Origin: Azospirillum sp. TSO22-1
GTDB taxonomy: Bacteria > Pseudomonadota > Alphaproteobacteria > Azospirillales > Azospirillaceae
Direction of reading: 5' to 3'
NCBI RefSeq assembly: GCF_003116015.1
Contig: NZ_LGQZ01000024.1
Coordinates: forward strand, 1 to 37,147
DNA: 37,147 bases
Below the pieces are notes generated by a model. It saw nothing but the letters and a program-made list of their open reading frames with translations. It was not told the origin of the DNA and did not search any database. The number at the start of each line of letters is the position of its first letter. Position 1 is the first letter of the stretch. The translations under genes and the position numbers were made by a program. Positions 8,732 through 16,602 of this stretch are shown one piece after another.

Positions 8732-9813
8732 GACGCACCTCCCAGCAGGCGCACCTTCTGGCCGGGCCGCAGCGCCTGCACGCCGGCCGTGACCACCACG
8801 TCGCCCGTAGCCAAGCCCTGCGCGACCACCACGCTCGCCGGGTCGTGCCGGGCGATGTCGATGGTACGCAGGGACACGGTCTGCGTTTGCGGATCGAACA
8901 CCCACACCACCGGGCGTCCGTTCATTTCCGTGAGCGCGCTGGCCGGCACCTCGACGCCCGCCGGCGGGGTCAGGCGGATGCGGCCGGAAACGGTGGCGCC
9001 AAGTCGCATCGCCTCGGGCGGGTCGATCAGGCCGACCTTGACCTGGTAGGTCCGCGTGGTGGGATCGGCCTGCGGGGCCACCTCGCGGACGCGGCCGGTC
9101 GCCTTCACCTTGGGATCGTCGGTCAGCGCGATCTCGACGACCGGATCGCGCGGCGCCGTGCGGATGAGCTGGGACGGCACGTCGAACACGGCGTCGCGCC
9201 CGCCCTGGCGGGCGACCTGCACGATCATCTGCCCGGCCCGTACGACCTCGCCGGGCTCGGCGCCGGTGGCGGTGACCGTGCCGGCGGCGTCCGCCTGGAG
9301 GTCCGTGTAGCTCAGCTGCTCCTGCGCGTTGCGGAGCTGCGCCCGGGTGGAATCGACCTGGGCCTCTGCGGATTGCAGGGCCTGTTGCGCCTGATCGAAG
9401 CGCGCCTGCGTCGTCCAGCCGTTCTTGAGCAGGTCCTGCTGTCGCCGGAAGTCGTTGCGGGCTTGGGTGAGCTGCGCCTGCGCGGCCGACAGGCCGGCCT
9501 GCGCCTGACGCACGGAATTCTGCTGGATCTGCGGGTCGAGCCGACCGATGACCTGCCCCGGCTGGACCACATCGCCGACGTTGATGCGCCGCTCCACGAG
9601 GCGGCCGTCCAGTCGGAAGGCGAAGCTGACGTTTTCCTGCGCCCGGATATGGCCGGTGAGGGAAACGGGTTCGCCCTCCGCGGTGCGTTCGACGGTGATC
9701 GCGCGCACCGGCCGGATGGCCGGTTCGGACGGGGCGTGCTCCTGGCAGCCCGCGAGCGCAATGGCGAGGGCTTGGAAGAGGACGCCGGCGATGGCGATCC
9801 GGGATGTGCGCAT
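8728..9813 (-). CDS. RND efflux membrane-fusion (periplasmic adaptor) lipoprotein
   Basis: This 361-residue adaptor links the RND permease to an outer-membrane channel. The signal peptide ends in a lipobox, LAGC with the lipidated Cys at 23, so it is anchored in the membrane by lipid. The first lipoyl half follows (RAQENVSFAFRLDGRL), then a long Gln/Ala-rich coiled-coil hairpin (about 95-180), the second lipoyl half with GEVVRAGQM, and a beta-barrel with PASALTEMNGRP. ATG at 9813 is chosen for its position before the signal peptide and AGGAG eight bases upstream. It begins two bases after the stop of the DUF3141 gene and its own stop overlaps the pump start, so the three are translated together. 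Confidence 0.94.
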   Translation of the reverse strand: MRTSRIAIAGVLFQALAIALAGCQEHAPSEPAIRPVRAITVERTAEGEPVSLTGHIRAQENVSFAFRLDGRLVERRINVGDVVQPGQVIGRLDPQIQQNSVRQAQAGLSAAQAQLTQARNDFRRQQDLLKNGWTTQARFDQAQQALQSAEAQVDSTRAQLRNAQEQLSYTDLQADAAGTVTATGAEPGEVVRAGQMIVQVARQGGRDAVFDVPSQLIRTAPRDPVVEIALTDDPKVKATGRVREVAPQADPTTRTYQVKVGLIDPPEAMRLGATVSGRIRLTPPAGVEVPASALTEMNGRPVVWVFDPQTQTVSLRTIDIARHDPASVVVAQGLATGDVVVTAGVQALRPGQKVRLLGGAS

Positions 9814-9815
9814 CG

Positions 9816-12059
9816 TCACGACTCCTGCACAGGAGAAAGCTTCGGAAGGGCAGCGCGCGCCGGAGCCGCCGTGGCGCCGCGGAACAGCGCGTCGAGACGG
9901 GCAAGCCGCTGGCGCCGCGCCGGAACGTCGGTGCCGTCGGCGTCGGCGACCCGCGTCACCATCGCGAACAGCGCCTCGCGGTCGGCCCGGTCGGCGGGCA
10001 GCATGCCGGCGATCGCCGCGACCGCCCGCTCCTCGTCGAGCAGCAGCTGGAAGAGCTGCTCGCGCAGCATCGCCTTGAAGGCGTCCAGCGTCTGCGGCTC
10101 CGGGTCCTGGGCGCGCAGGCGCTGGATCATCGCGAAGGTGCGCTCGTCGGCGCTCGCCGTCGCGCCGAGGATATAGAGGATGGCGCGGGCCACCGCCTCG
10201 CGCGGGCCGCCCTCGGCGACACGGCGGCGCAGGTCGGCGATGCGCTCGTGCACGAAGCGCTCGTGCTCGGGATCCGCACCGGGCCGGCGCGTCGCCGTGC
10301 CCTCCGAGCCCCGCAGACCGAGCGCGGCCTGCACCGCCTCCGACCCGTAGAGCGCGAAGAACAGTGTCTCGACCGCGTGGTCGCGCCCGTCGCGCCAAGC
10401 GTTCAGCAGCGTCTCCATCATTCCCGACAGCCGCTCCTGCGCGAGCAGGAACGGGTTGTCCGGTGAGCACGGCCGGCGCTCCCCGCGCACCGCTTCGGCG
10501 ACGCCGGCGAGCACCCCGGCCCCAGGGGTCTGGTCGCTCAGCGCCTCGTAGGGCAGGCGCGCCGGGTGCAGAGCGCGCAGAGCCTCCGCCACCGGCGCCA
10601 GGGTCATCAGGCGCACCCAGGGCTGCACGAAGCTGCGGTAGAGGCCGAGGTTGATCTCCGACAGGCGCGCCGCCGCCGCGAAGGCGCGGTCGTCCTCGGC
10701 GCTGTTGCCGCCGAGCGCGCGGATGTCGTCCAGGGTGCGCTCCTCGAAGGAAACGATGTAGGCACCCAGCGCGGGGTCGGCGCCCTCCGGGCGCGGCCGG
10801 AACACCGCCTCGTAGAGGCCCGGCGGCAGGCAGTCGATGAAGTCGATGTTCTGCACGAACTCGGCGTATTCCTTGCGGGCCACCGCGCCGGAGACGAAGA
10901 TGCCCAAGTGCCCGGCGTTGGCGTGCACGCTGTAGACGATGGTCTGGCCGTGCGCGCGGATGTCGCGGACGTCGGCGTAGAGGTCGAGGATCCAGCCCAG
11001 AGCCTGCTGCGGCGGGGTGATGTTATCGCCCTCGGAGCAGAAGCAGAGGATCGGCGAGCGGATGTTGCGCAGGTCCACCACCTCGCCCGCGCGGGTGCGG
11101 ATCCGGGCGCTCGACAGGCGGTTGCCGACGAACAGGTTGTCGACGATCCACTGCATCTCCTCGGCGTTCAGCAGGACGTGGCCGCCCCACCAGCGCTCGA
11201 ACTCCAGGTAGCGCGTCTCCTCGTCGTCGACGTTGGCGTAGAGTCCGTAGGGCTTGGACCACAGCGTGTTGGCCGGGTTCATGTTCTCGAAGTTCTGGAC
11301 CAACCACGCCCCATCGAACACCCCGCCGCCGAGGTCGCCGGTCAGCGCCGTCAGCGCGCTGCCGCCGAGCAGGCCGCCCGAGTAGCGCATGGGGTTGCGC
11401 CCGTGCACGCCGGCCCAGTAGGACAGCGGCGACCCGGCCACCAGGATCGGCCCGAACAGCTCCGGCCGCAGCGCCGCCAGCATCAGCACCGCCCAGCCGG
11501 CCTGGCAATTGCCGATGACGAAGGGCTTACCCTCGGCCTGTGGGTGACAGGCGATCACCGTCTCCAGGAACAGCGCCTCGGCCGCAGCCACGTCCTCGAT
11601 GGTCTGGCCGGGCACCGGGACGGGCAGGAAGCCGACGAAGTAGCAGGGATGGCCAGCGTTCAGCGCCATGCCGATCTCGCTGTCGGCCTTGAAGCCGGCG
11701 ATGCCCGGCCCGTGGCCGGCGCGCGGATCGACGACCACGACCGGTCGAGCGCGCGGGTCGGTCGCTGGCGCGCCCTCGGGCGGCGCGATGCGCACCAGCC
11801 CGTAGTTGACCGGCCGCGCCAGCGTGCGGCCGTCGATCAGGACCTCGCCATCGAAGCGCAGCACGTGCGGCGCCTCCTTGCCGGTGTGCTCGCGGTACTG
11901 GTTGCCGCGCCGGCGCAGGACGTCCCAGAGCAGGACCGTGCGCTGCGCGGCGTCCAGAAGATAATCGGCGGCGTCCTGCCAGGGGCGCAGCGGCGCCTCC
12001 GGGAGCGACGGGATCCCCTCGGCGGGAGACAGCTGCGGAAGCGGGTGAGCGTTCGACAT
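9816..12059 (-). CDS. DUF3141 protein, PHA-synthase-like alpha/beta hydrolase
   Basis: This 747-residue cytoplasmic protein matches the DUF3141 group, distant relatives of polyhydroxyalkanoate synthase. An alpha/beta-hydrolase core is visible: nucleophile elbow GNCQAGW with C185 where PhaC has its acyl-carrying Cys, an acid at FCSEGDNITPP, and a His in NAGHLGIF. The spacing suggests a working Cys-Asp-His triad. The C-terminal ~300 residues are helical and unfamiliar. Its substrate is not known to me. It is the first gene of the leftward operon, two bases ahead of the efflux adaptor, an unusual partnership. ATG at 12059 is preferred; TTG at 12071 or GTG at 12068 are in frame and possible, since the ribosome site (AGGGAA, CAGG) is weak. 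Confidence 0.82.
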   Translation of the reverse strand: MSNAHPLPQLSPAEGIPSLPEAPLRPWQDAADYLLDAAQRTVLLWDVLRRRGNQYREHTGKEAPHVLRFDGEVLIDGRTLARPVNYGLVRIAPPEGAPATDPRARPVVVVDPRAGHGPGIAGFKADSEIGMALNAGHPCYFVGFLPVPVPGQTIEDVAAAEALFLETVIACHPQAEGKPFVIGNCQAGWAVLMLAALRPELFGPILVAGSPLSYWAGVHGRNPMRYSGGLLGGSALTALTGDLGGGVFDGAWLVQNFENMNPANTLWSKPYGLYANVDDEETRYLEFERWWGGHVLLNAEEMQWIVDNLFVGNRLSSARIRTRAGEVVDLRNIRSPILCFCSEGDNITPPQQALGWILDLYADVRDIRAHGQTIVYSVHANAGHLGIFVSGAVARKEYAEFVQNIDFIDCLPPGLYEAVFRPRPEGADPALGAYIVSFEERTLDDIRALGGNSAEDDRAFAAAARLSEINLGLYRSFVQPWVRLMTLAPVAEALRALHPARLPYEALSDQTPGAGVLAGVAEAVRGERRPCSPDNPFLLAQERLSGMMETLLNAWRDGRDHAVETLFFALYGSEAVQAALGLRGSEGTATRRPGADPEHERFVHERIADLRRRVAEGGPREAVARAILYILGATASADERTFAMIQRLRAQDPEPQTLDAFKAMLREQLFQLLLDEERAVAAIAGMLPADRADREALFAMVTRVADADGTDVPARRQRLARLDALFRGATAAPARAALPKLSPVQES

Positions 12060-12218
12060 GGCCTGCACCAATTCCCTGATTGGGTTCGGGGTGCCCGGGT
12101 GCGTGCCTTGGCGGGCACCCGGGCGTCGTGGGGGTCCGGAGTGATGTGCAGAAAGGGGTACGGACGCGGGCGGTGCCGTCAGGGTCGAAGGTCGCTGCGG
12201 AACACCAAGCGGTTCATG

Positions 12219-12235
12219 TACCGTACTGTACGGTA
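12219..12235. promoter_or_regulatory. TetR-type operator 1, perfect 17-bp palindrome
   Basis: TACCGTACTGTACGGTA is a perfect palindrome around a central T. It overlaps the predicted -10 box of the leftward operon promoter. Together with the sites at 12269 and 12397 it shares ACCG and CGGT half-sites. The first TetR gene, 240 bases to the right, is the obvious candidate to bind it. Confidence 0.75.
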
Positions 12236-12258
12236 TGATTATGAGGCGCGCGAGTCAA
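12230..12258 (-). promoter_or_regulatory. Predicted promoter of the leftward DUF3141-RND operon
   Basis: Read on the minus strand there is TTGACT (12253-12258), a 17-base spacer, and TACCGT (12230-12235) as a poor -10 box. The -10 falls inside operator 1, so a bound repressor would block RNA polymerase. The leader to the ATG at 12059 would be about 165 bases. The -35 is good, the -10 weak. Confidence 0.5.
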
Positions 12259-12268
12259 CCTAAATCGT

Positions 12269-12278
12269 ACCGCACGGT
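12269..12278. promoter_or_regulatory. TetR-type operator 2, ACCG-CA-CGGT
   Basis: ACCGCACGGT has the same half-sites as the two stronger operators, with a non-palindromic centre. It lies ten bases upstream of the -35 box of the leftward promoter, which suggests cooperative binding or fine tuning. Confidence 0.5.
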
Positions 12279-12396
12279 CTAAAAAAGACTGGTTGAAGGT
12301 CAGCGGGCCACGGCCTGCTAGACGCTGCGTGTGCCGGTGGGGGAGCACAGCGCCGGGACGGTGGCGGCGGCGGGTGGTGAGTTTTTGCTTTATCAA

Positions 12397-12416
12397 ACCG
12401 TACGGTACGGTATAAT
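12397..12416 (+). promoter_or_regulatory. TetR-type operator 3 and -10 box of the tetR-pqi operon
   Basis: ACCGTACGGT (12397-12406) is a perfect palindrome, followed by a further CGGTA half-site and a consensus TATAAT (12411-12416). The -35 is poor (TTTATC at 12389-12394 with a 16-base spacer). The operator lies in the spacer, so the first TetR should repress its own operon. The start of transcription would be near 12423, about 55 bases before the ATG. Confidence 0.65.
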
Positions 12417-12476
12417 ATCGGCGTCGGCCCACGGCCAAGCATGTCCGTGCCGTTCAGCCTACCCCCGAGGATCCCC

Positions 12477-13094
12477 ATGCGCAGGAAGACCGAAGCCAAG
12501 CGAGACGCCATCCTCGACGCCGCCACCCAGGAGTTCACCGAGCGCGGCTACGACGGCGCGTCGATGTCCGCCATTGTGGCCCGCATCGGCGGGTCGAAGC
12601 AGACGCTCTACGGCTACTTTCCGTCGAAGGACGACCTGTTCGTCGAGGTGATGATGCGCGTCGTCGAGCGGCAGGTGGCCGCCTCCTATGCGGAGATGAA
12701 GGCAGGACCCGACGTGGCGGAGTCGCTGCGGCGCTACGGCGTGCACTATCTGAAGGTCCGGCAGTCGCCGGACCTCGTCGGCCTAGTGCGTCTGGCCTAT
12801 GGCGAATCCGGCCGCTCGGACATCGGCCGCCTGCTGTACCGCGACGGCCGGATGAAGGGGGTGGAGGACATCGCCACCTTCCTGGCGACGGCGATGAAGG
12901 AAGGCGCGCTGCGCGAGGCGGACCCGAAGATCGCCGCGCTGCACTACGTCGCGCTGCTCGACGCGGAGCTGGCCGAACCGGTGACGATGCGGGTCCGCGA
13001 GCCGGCGTCCGACGCTGAGGTCGCCGAGGTCGTCGGCCGGGCGGTCGACGTCTTCCTTGCCGCCTATGGCCGACGGGACGGTGACCCGGGATGA
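12477..13094 (+). CDS. TetR/AcrR-family repressor, first gene of the pqi operon
   Basis: This 205-residue regulator has an N-terminal TetR DNA-binding domain (KRDAILDAATQEFTERGY, then the helix-turn-helix ending TLYGYFPSKDDLF at about 28-57) and a helical C-terminal ligand domain. The ATG at 12477 is chosen over the one at 12441 because GAGGA stands just before it and the domain begins right there. Its stop overlaps the next start in ATGA. Palindromes with ACCG/CGGT half-sites lie in the divergent control region upstream, over both its own promoter and that of the RND operon, so it probably represses both. The inducer is unknown; a membrane-active compound or fatty acyl derivative would fit the targets. 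Confidence 0.92.
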   Translation: MRRKTEAKRDAILDAATQEFTERGYDGASMSAIVARIGGSKQTLYGYFPSKDDLFVEVMMRVVERQVAASYAEMKAGPDVAESLRRYGVHYLKVRQSPDLVGLVRLAYGESGRSDIGRLLYRDGRMKGVEDIATFLATAMKEGALREADPKIAALHYVALLDAELAEPVTMRVREPASDAEVAEVVGRAVDVFLAAYGRRDGDPG

Positions 13095-13729
13095 CGGCGC
13101 CTCCAGCCGGGGTCGCGGTCATCGACGGGCTGACCGCCTGCCCCGAATGCGACCGGATGCACGTCCGCCTCCCCGTGCGGCCGGGGGAGAAGGCCGCGTG
13201 CGTCCGCTGCGGCACCGTCCTGTACCAAGCACCGCGCTGGCGGCCGGACGAGGTGCTGGCGGTGGTGGTGGCCGCGCTGATCGCCTTCGCCCTCGCCAAC
13301 GCCTTTCCGATCCTGGAGCTGCGCGTGCAGGGCATCGCCAGCACCGCCACCCTGCTGGGCAGCGTCGTCACCTTGTGGCGGGAGGGCCGGGAGCTGGTGG
13401 CGGCGACGGTCTTCGCCACGACGTGGCTGGCCCCGCTGTTCGACCTGCTGGCCATGGCCGCCCTGCTGCTGGCGGCGCTGCGCGGCCGGCGCCCCGCCTT
13501 CTTCGCGCCGCTGCTGCGCCTGCTTCAGGCCGTCCGCCCCTGGGGGATGATCGAGGTGCTGATGCTCGGGGTGCTGGTGTCCCTGGCCAAGCTGTCGCAT
13601 TTGGCCCAGGTGGTGCCGGGGGTGGCGCTGTGGGCCTTCATCGCCCTGACCGTCCTGCTGGCGGCGGTGCTGTCCTATGACGTGCGCGGGCTGTGGCGGC
13701 TGGCCGGCGACGTGGGAGGCGCGCTATGA
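13091..13729 (+). CDS. pqiA: PqiA-like membrane protein, first half
   Basis: This 212-residue inner-membrane protein matches one half of E. coli PqiA (about 417 residues), a partner of the MCE protein PqiB in moving lipids between the membranes. A zinc-ribbon-like start has two Cys pairs, CPEC at 17-20 and CVRC about 25 residues later, followed by four membrane segments. The motif ANAFPILELR matches the N-P-[IL] block after TM1 in PqiA proteins. It overlaps the upstream tetR and the downstream second PqiA by four bases each. In many alphaproteobacteria PqiA is split in this way. Confidence 0.88.
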   Translation: MTAPPAGVAVIDGLTACPECDRMHVRLPVRPGEKAACVRCGTVLYQAPRWRPDEVLAVVVAALIAFALANAFPILELRVQGIASTATLLGSVVTLWREGRELVAATVFATTWLAPLFDLLAMAALLLAALRGRRPAFFAPLLRLLQAVRPWGMIEVLMLGVLVSLAKLSHLAQVVPGVALWAFIALTVLLAAVLSYDVRGLWRLAGDVGGAL

Positions 13730-14364
13730 CCACGATCACCACCACTGCCCTGGCCGCAGGCCTGTGGGCCTGTCCGGATTGCCGGACGCTGTGCCGGGCG
13801 GGCGTGGGCGCCGGCGCGACCGTCCGCTGCCCGCGCTGCGGCGCTCCCACTCGTGCGCGCAAGGCCGACAGCCTATCCCGCACCTGGGCCCTGCTGATCG
13901 CCGCCGCCATCCTCTACGTCCCCGCCAACCTGCTGCCGGTGATGCAGACCTCCAGCCTGCTGGGCTCGTCGCGCGACACCATCATCAGCGGGGTGGTCTA
14001 TTTCTGGACCTCGGGCTCGCGCGGCCTCGCCGTGCTGATCTTCACCGTCAGCGTCGCCGTGCCGCTGGTCAAGCTGGCCTCGCTTGCCGTTCTGGCCCAC
14101 AGCGCCGGCCGCGGCACCGCCGACCCGCACCGCCTGGGCCAGTTGTACCGGGCGGTGGAACTGGCCGGCCGCTGGTCGATGCTGGACGTCTTCGTTATCG
14201 CGCTGATGGTCGGCATGGTGCGCTTCCGCTCGCTGGCCGTCATCGAGGCCGGACCCGGCGCCGCGGCCTTCGGCGCGGTCGTCATCCTCAGCATGCTGGC
14301 CGCTGCCAGCTTCGACCCGCGCCTTCTGTGGGACGCGGGTGGGGAGACTCCCCATGACCAGTGA
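13726..14364 (+). CDS. pqiA: PqiA-like membrane protein, second half
   Basis: A second 212-residue PqiA-type protein, paralogous to the gene before it. It opens with Cys pairs CPDC and CPRC (about residues 17 and 36) and has four membrane segments, with YVPANLLPVM as the conserved motif after the first. Both halves probably associate to replace the single long PqiA. ATG at 13726 overlaps the previous TGA; an earlier in-frame ATG at 13693 would give a 33-base overlap and a basic non-family start, so it is rejected. It overlaps pqiB by 11 bases. Confidence 0.88.
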   Translation: MTTITTTALAAGLWACPDCRTLCRAGVGAGATVRCPRCGAPTRARKADSLSRTWALLIAAAILYVPANLLPVMQTSSLLGSSRDTIISGVVYFWTSGSRGLAVLIFTVSVAVPLVKLASLAVLAHSAGRGTADPHRLGQLYRAVELAGRWSMLDVFVIALMVGMVRFRSLAVIEAGPGAAAFGAVVILSMLAAASFDPRLLWDAGGETPHDQ

Positions 14365-15970
14365 CACCCTCGTCCATCCCCGCATCGCCCCTGCCCGGCG
14401 CGGCCGACCGTCCCTGGTCTGGGCCGTTCCCCTCATCGCCGCCCTGATCGGCCTGTCGCTGGTCGTGCAGGCGCTGTGGCAGCGCGGCCCGACCATCACC
14501 GTGACCTTCGCCTCGGCCGAGGGGATCGAGCCGAGCAAGACCAAGGTGAAGCACAAGAACGTCGACATCGGCGACGTGACCGGCGTCACGCTGAGCGCCG
14601 ATCGGGCGCGGGTGGTGGCGACCATCGAGTTGGTCAAGGACGCCGCCCCCTTCGCCGTCGCGGGCAGCCGGTTCTGGGTGGTGCGCCCGCGTCTGGCCGG
14701 CTCCGGCGTGTCCGGGCTGGGCACCCTGCTGTCGGGGGCATACATCGGCGTCGATGCCGGCCGCGGCGGCGAGCGGCGCACGGAGTTCGTCGGCGAGGAA
14801 GACCCGCCGGTGGTGCCGTCCGACGTGCCGGGCCGCCGTTTCGTCCTGCACGCGCAGGACGTCGGGTCGCTGGACATGGGATCGCCGGTCTTCTTCCGCC
14901 GCATCGAGGTCGGGCATGTGGAAAGCTTGGCGTTGGATCCGGACGGCCACCGGATCACGCTGGGGATCTTCGTCAAGGCGCCCTACGACCGCTTCGTCAC
15001 GGCCGGCAGCCGCTTCTGGCACGCCAGCGGCGTCGACCTGCGCATGGACGCGGCGGGGCTGAAACTGGAAACCCAGTCGCTGGCGTCCATCCTGCTGGGC
15101 GGGGTGGCCTTCGAAAGCCCGGCCTCCGCCGTCCCGGCCGAGGTCGCGGCGGAAGGGGCGCACTTCACCCTCGCCGCCGACCACGGCGAAGCGCTGAAGG
15201 CCCCGGACGGCGCGCCCGAGACCGTGCTCCTGCTCTTCCGGCAGAGCATCCGCGGCCTGTCGGTCGGTGCGCCGGTGGACTTCCGCGGCGTCGAGATCGG
15301 CCGCGTGCGCTCGCTGGGTGTGCAGTACGATCCCGCCAGCGGCGATTTCACCGCGCCGGTGCTGGTCGACGTCTTTCCGCAGCGGCTTGGGAACGTCAGC
15401 GACAGCTTCCCCGACGACGCGCCGCGGGAGCGCCGCCTCGCCGTGCTGGCCGATCTGGTGCGGCGCGGCCTGCGGGCCCAGCTGCGCTCCGGCAACCTGC
15501 TGACCGGGCAGCTCTACGTCGCCCTGGACGTCTTCCCCCAGGCCGCCGCCGTCGCTTTTGACCCGGGCCGCACACCGGTGGAACTGCCGACCGTCCCTGG
15601 CGACCTCCAGGAAATGCAGCAGCAGGTGCAGAGCATCCTGCGCAAGCTGGACGGGCTGCCGATCGACACCCTCGGCCAGGACGCGCACCGGACGATGATG
15701 GCGCTGGAAACCGCCCTGAGGCAGGTGGGCGGCCTCGCCCAACGGGCCGACCGCGACACCCTGCCGGAGATCCGCCACACGCTCCGGGACCTGCGCCAGA
15801 CCCTTGAACCCCTCCAACTCAACTTGGCCGGGGACTCGCCGCTGCTACAGGAGGTCCGTCAGGCCCTGCGCGGCGTGGCCGAGGCCGTCCGCTCCATCAA
15901 GGCCCTAGCCGACGGCCTGGACCGCAGCCCCGAAGCCCTGCTGCGGGGAAGAAAGGAATCCAAGCCATGA
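14354..15970 (+). CDS. pqiB: PqiB-like MCE-domain protein
   Basis: This 538-residue protein has one N-terminal membrane anchor (about 20-42) and three MCE domains in the periplasm, at about residues 45-135, 160-250 and 290-395, each with the G-x-x-V-x-x-L/V signature (DIGDVTGVTL, EVGHVESLAL, EIGRVRSLGV). A helical C-terminus (about 430-530) is rich in Gln and Leu. This is the architecture of PqiB, whose hexamers stack into a tube that spans the periplasm for lipid transport. Length matches (E. coli PqiB 546). ATG at 14354 is preceded by GGGGAG; the start overlaps pqiA and the stop overlaps pqiC in ATGA. Confidence 0.94.
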   Translation: MTSDTLVHPRIAPARRGRPSLVWAVPLIAALIGLSLVVQALWQRGPTITVTFASAEGIEPSKTKVKHKNVDIGDVTGVTLSADRARVVATIELVKDAAPFAVAGSRFWVVRPRLAGSGVSGLGTLLSGAYIGVDAGRGGERRTEFVGEEDPPVVPSDVPGRRFVLHAQDVGSLDMGSPVFFRRIEVGHVESLALDPDGHRITLGIFVKAPYDRFVTAGSRFWHASGVDLRMDAAGLKLETQSLASILLGGVAFESPASAVPAEVAAEGAHFTLAADHGEALKAPDGAPETVLLLFRQSIRGLSVGAPVDFRGVEIGRVRSLGVQYDPASGDFTAPVLVDVFPQRLGNVSDSFPDDAPRERRLAVLADLVRRGLRAQLRSGNLLTGQLYVALDVFPQAAAVAFDPGRTPVELPTVPGDLQEMQQQVQSILRKLDGLPIDTLGQDAHRTMMALETALRQVGGLAQRADRDTLPEIRHTLRDLRQTLEPLQLNLAGDSPLLQEVRQALRGVAEAVRSIKALADGLDRSPEALLRGRKESKP

Positions 15971-16602
15971 CGCGCGCCGCTCTCCGCACGCCGCTGTGCG
16001 CCCTGTGCCTGGCCCTGCTCGCCGGGTGCGGCAGTTCGCCGCCCGTGCATCATTACGCCCTGGCCCGGCCGGAGGCCGGGGGTCCGGTGTCGGGCAGCGC
16101 CCGCGTGCTGGTGGAGATCCTGCCCGTTGCCGTGCCGGAAGGGTTGGTGCGGAGCAACCTGGTGCTCACCGACGGCCAGGGGTGGGTCAGCGTCCTGGAG
16201 TCGGAACGCTGGCTGGCTCCCATCGCCGACGATCTGCGGCAGATCGTGGCCGACGGCCTGTGGCGGACGGCGTGGGCCGCCGACAGCTATCAGGCGCCGG
16301 TGCCCGGCCCGTCGACCGCGCTGCCGCAGTACCGCTTGGCTCTCCGGCTGGACCGGTTCGATGCGTTTTCCGGCTGGACGGCCACGGTGGCCGGTTCCTG
16401 GACCCTGCGCCGCCTGCCCAACGGTCCGGTGCACGGCTGCCGGTGGGAGGGGCGCCAGCCGGTCGACGGCCCGGACGTGGCGGCCGCCGCGACGGCGCTG
16501 TCCGACGCCAGCCGCCGGCTGGCCGGGCGGATCGGCGACAGCCTGCGGCGCGCGCTGGCCGCGCAAGCCGACGTGTGCCCGGAGGAGGATGAGTCCCGAT
16601 GA
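15967..16602 (+). CDS. pqiC: PqiC-like outer-membrane lipoprotein
   Basis: A 211-residue lipoprotein with a signal peptide ending LLAGC (lipidated Cys 21) and HHYALARP just after, the pattern of the PqiC/YmbA (ABC transport auxiliary lipoprotein) family. PqiC sits in the outer membrane and receives the PqiB tube. Further family marks are IPVAVPEGLVRSN-like and EERWLAPIADDLRQ-like blocks near residues 52-100 (here LPVAVPEGLVRSNLV and SERWLAPIADDLRQ). It overlaps pqiB and the next tetR by four bases each. Confidence 0.9.
   Translation: MTRAALRTPLCALCLALLAGCGSSPPVHHYALARPEAGGPVSGSARVLVEILPVAVPEGLVRSNLVLTDGQGWVSVLESERWLAPIADDLRQIVADGLWRTAWAADSYQAPVPGPSTALPQYRLALRLDRFDAFSGWTATVAGSWTLRRLPNGPVHGCRWEGRQPVDGPDVAAAATALSDASRRLAGRIGDSLRRALAAQADVCPEEDESR

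Noticed and set aside
8732..9904. Upstream extension of the RND pump frame
   Set aside because: It lies inside the adaptor lipoprotein gene and has a random Arg/Pro/Gly-rich composition; a GTG with GGGAGG at 8731 gives the family-normal length.
14288..15817. 509-codon minus-strand frame opposite pqiB
   Set aside because: No domain, and the plus strand carries three MCE domains in a tight operon.
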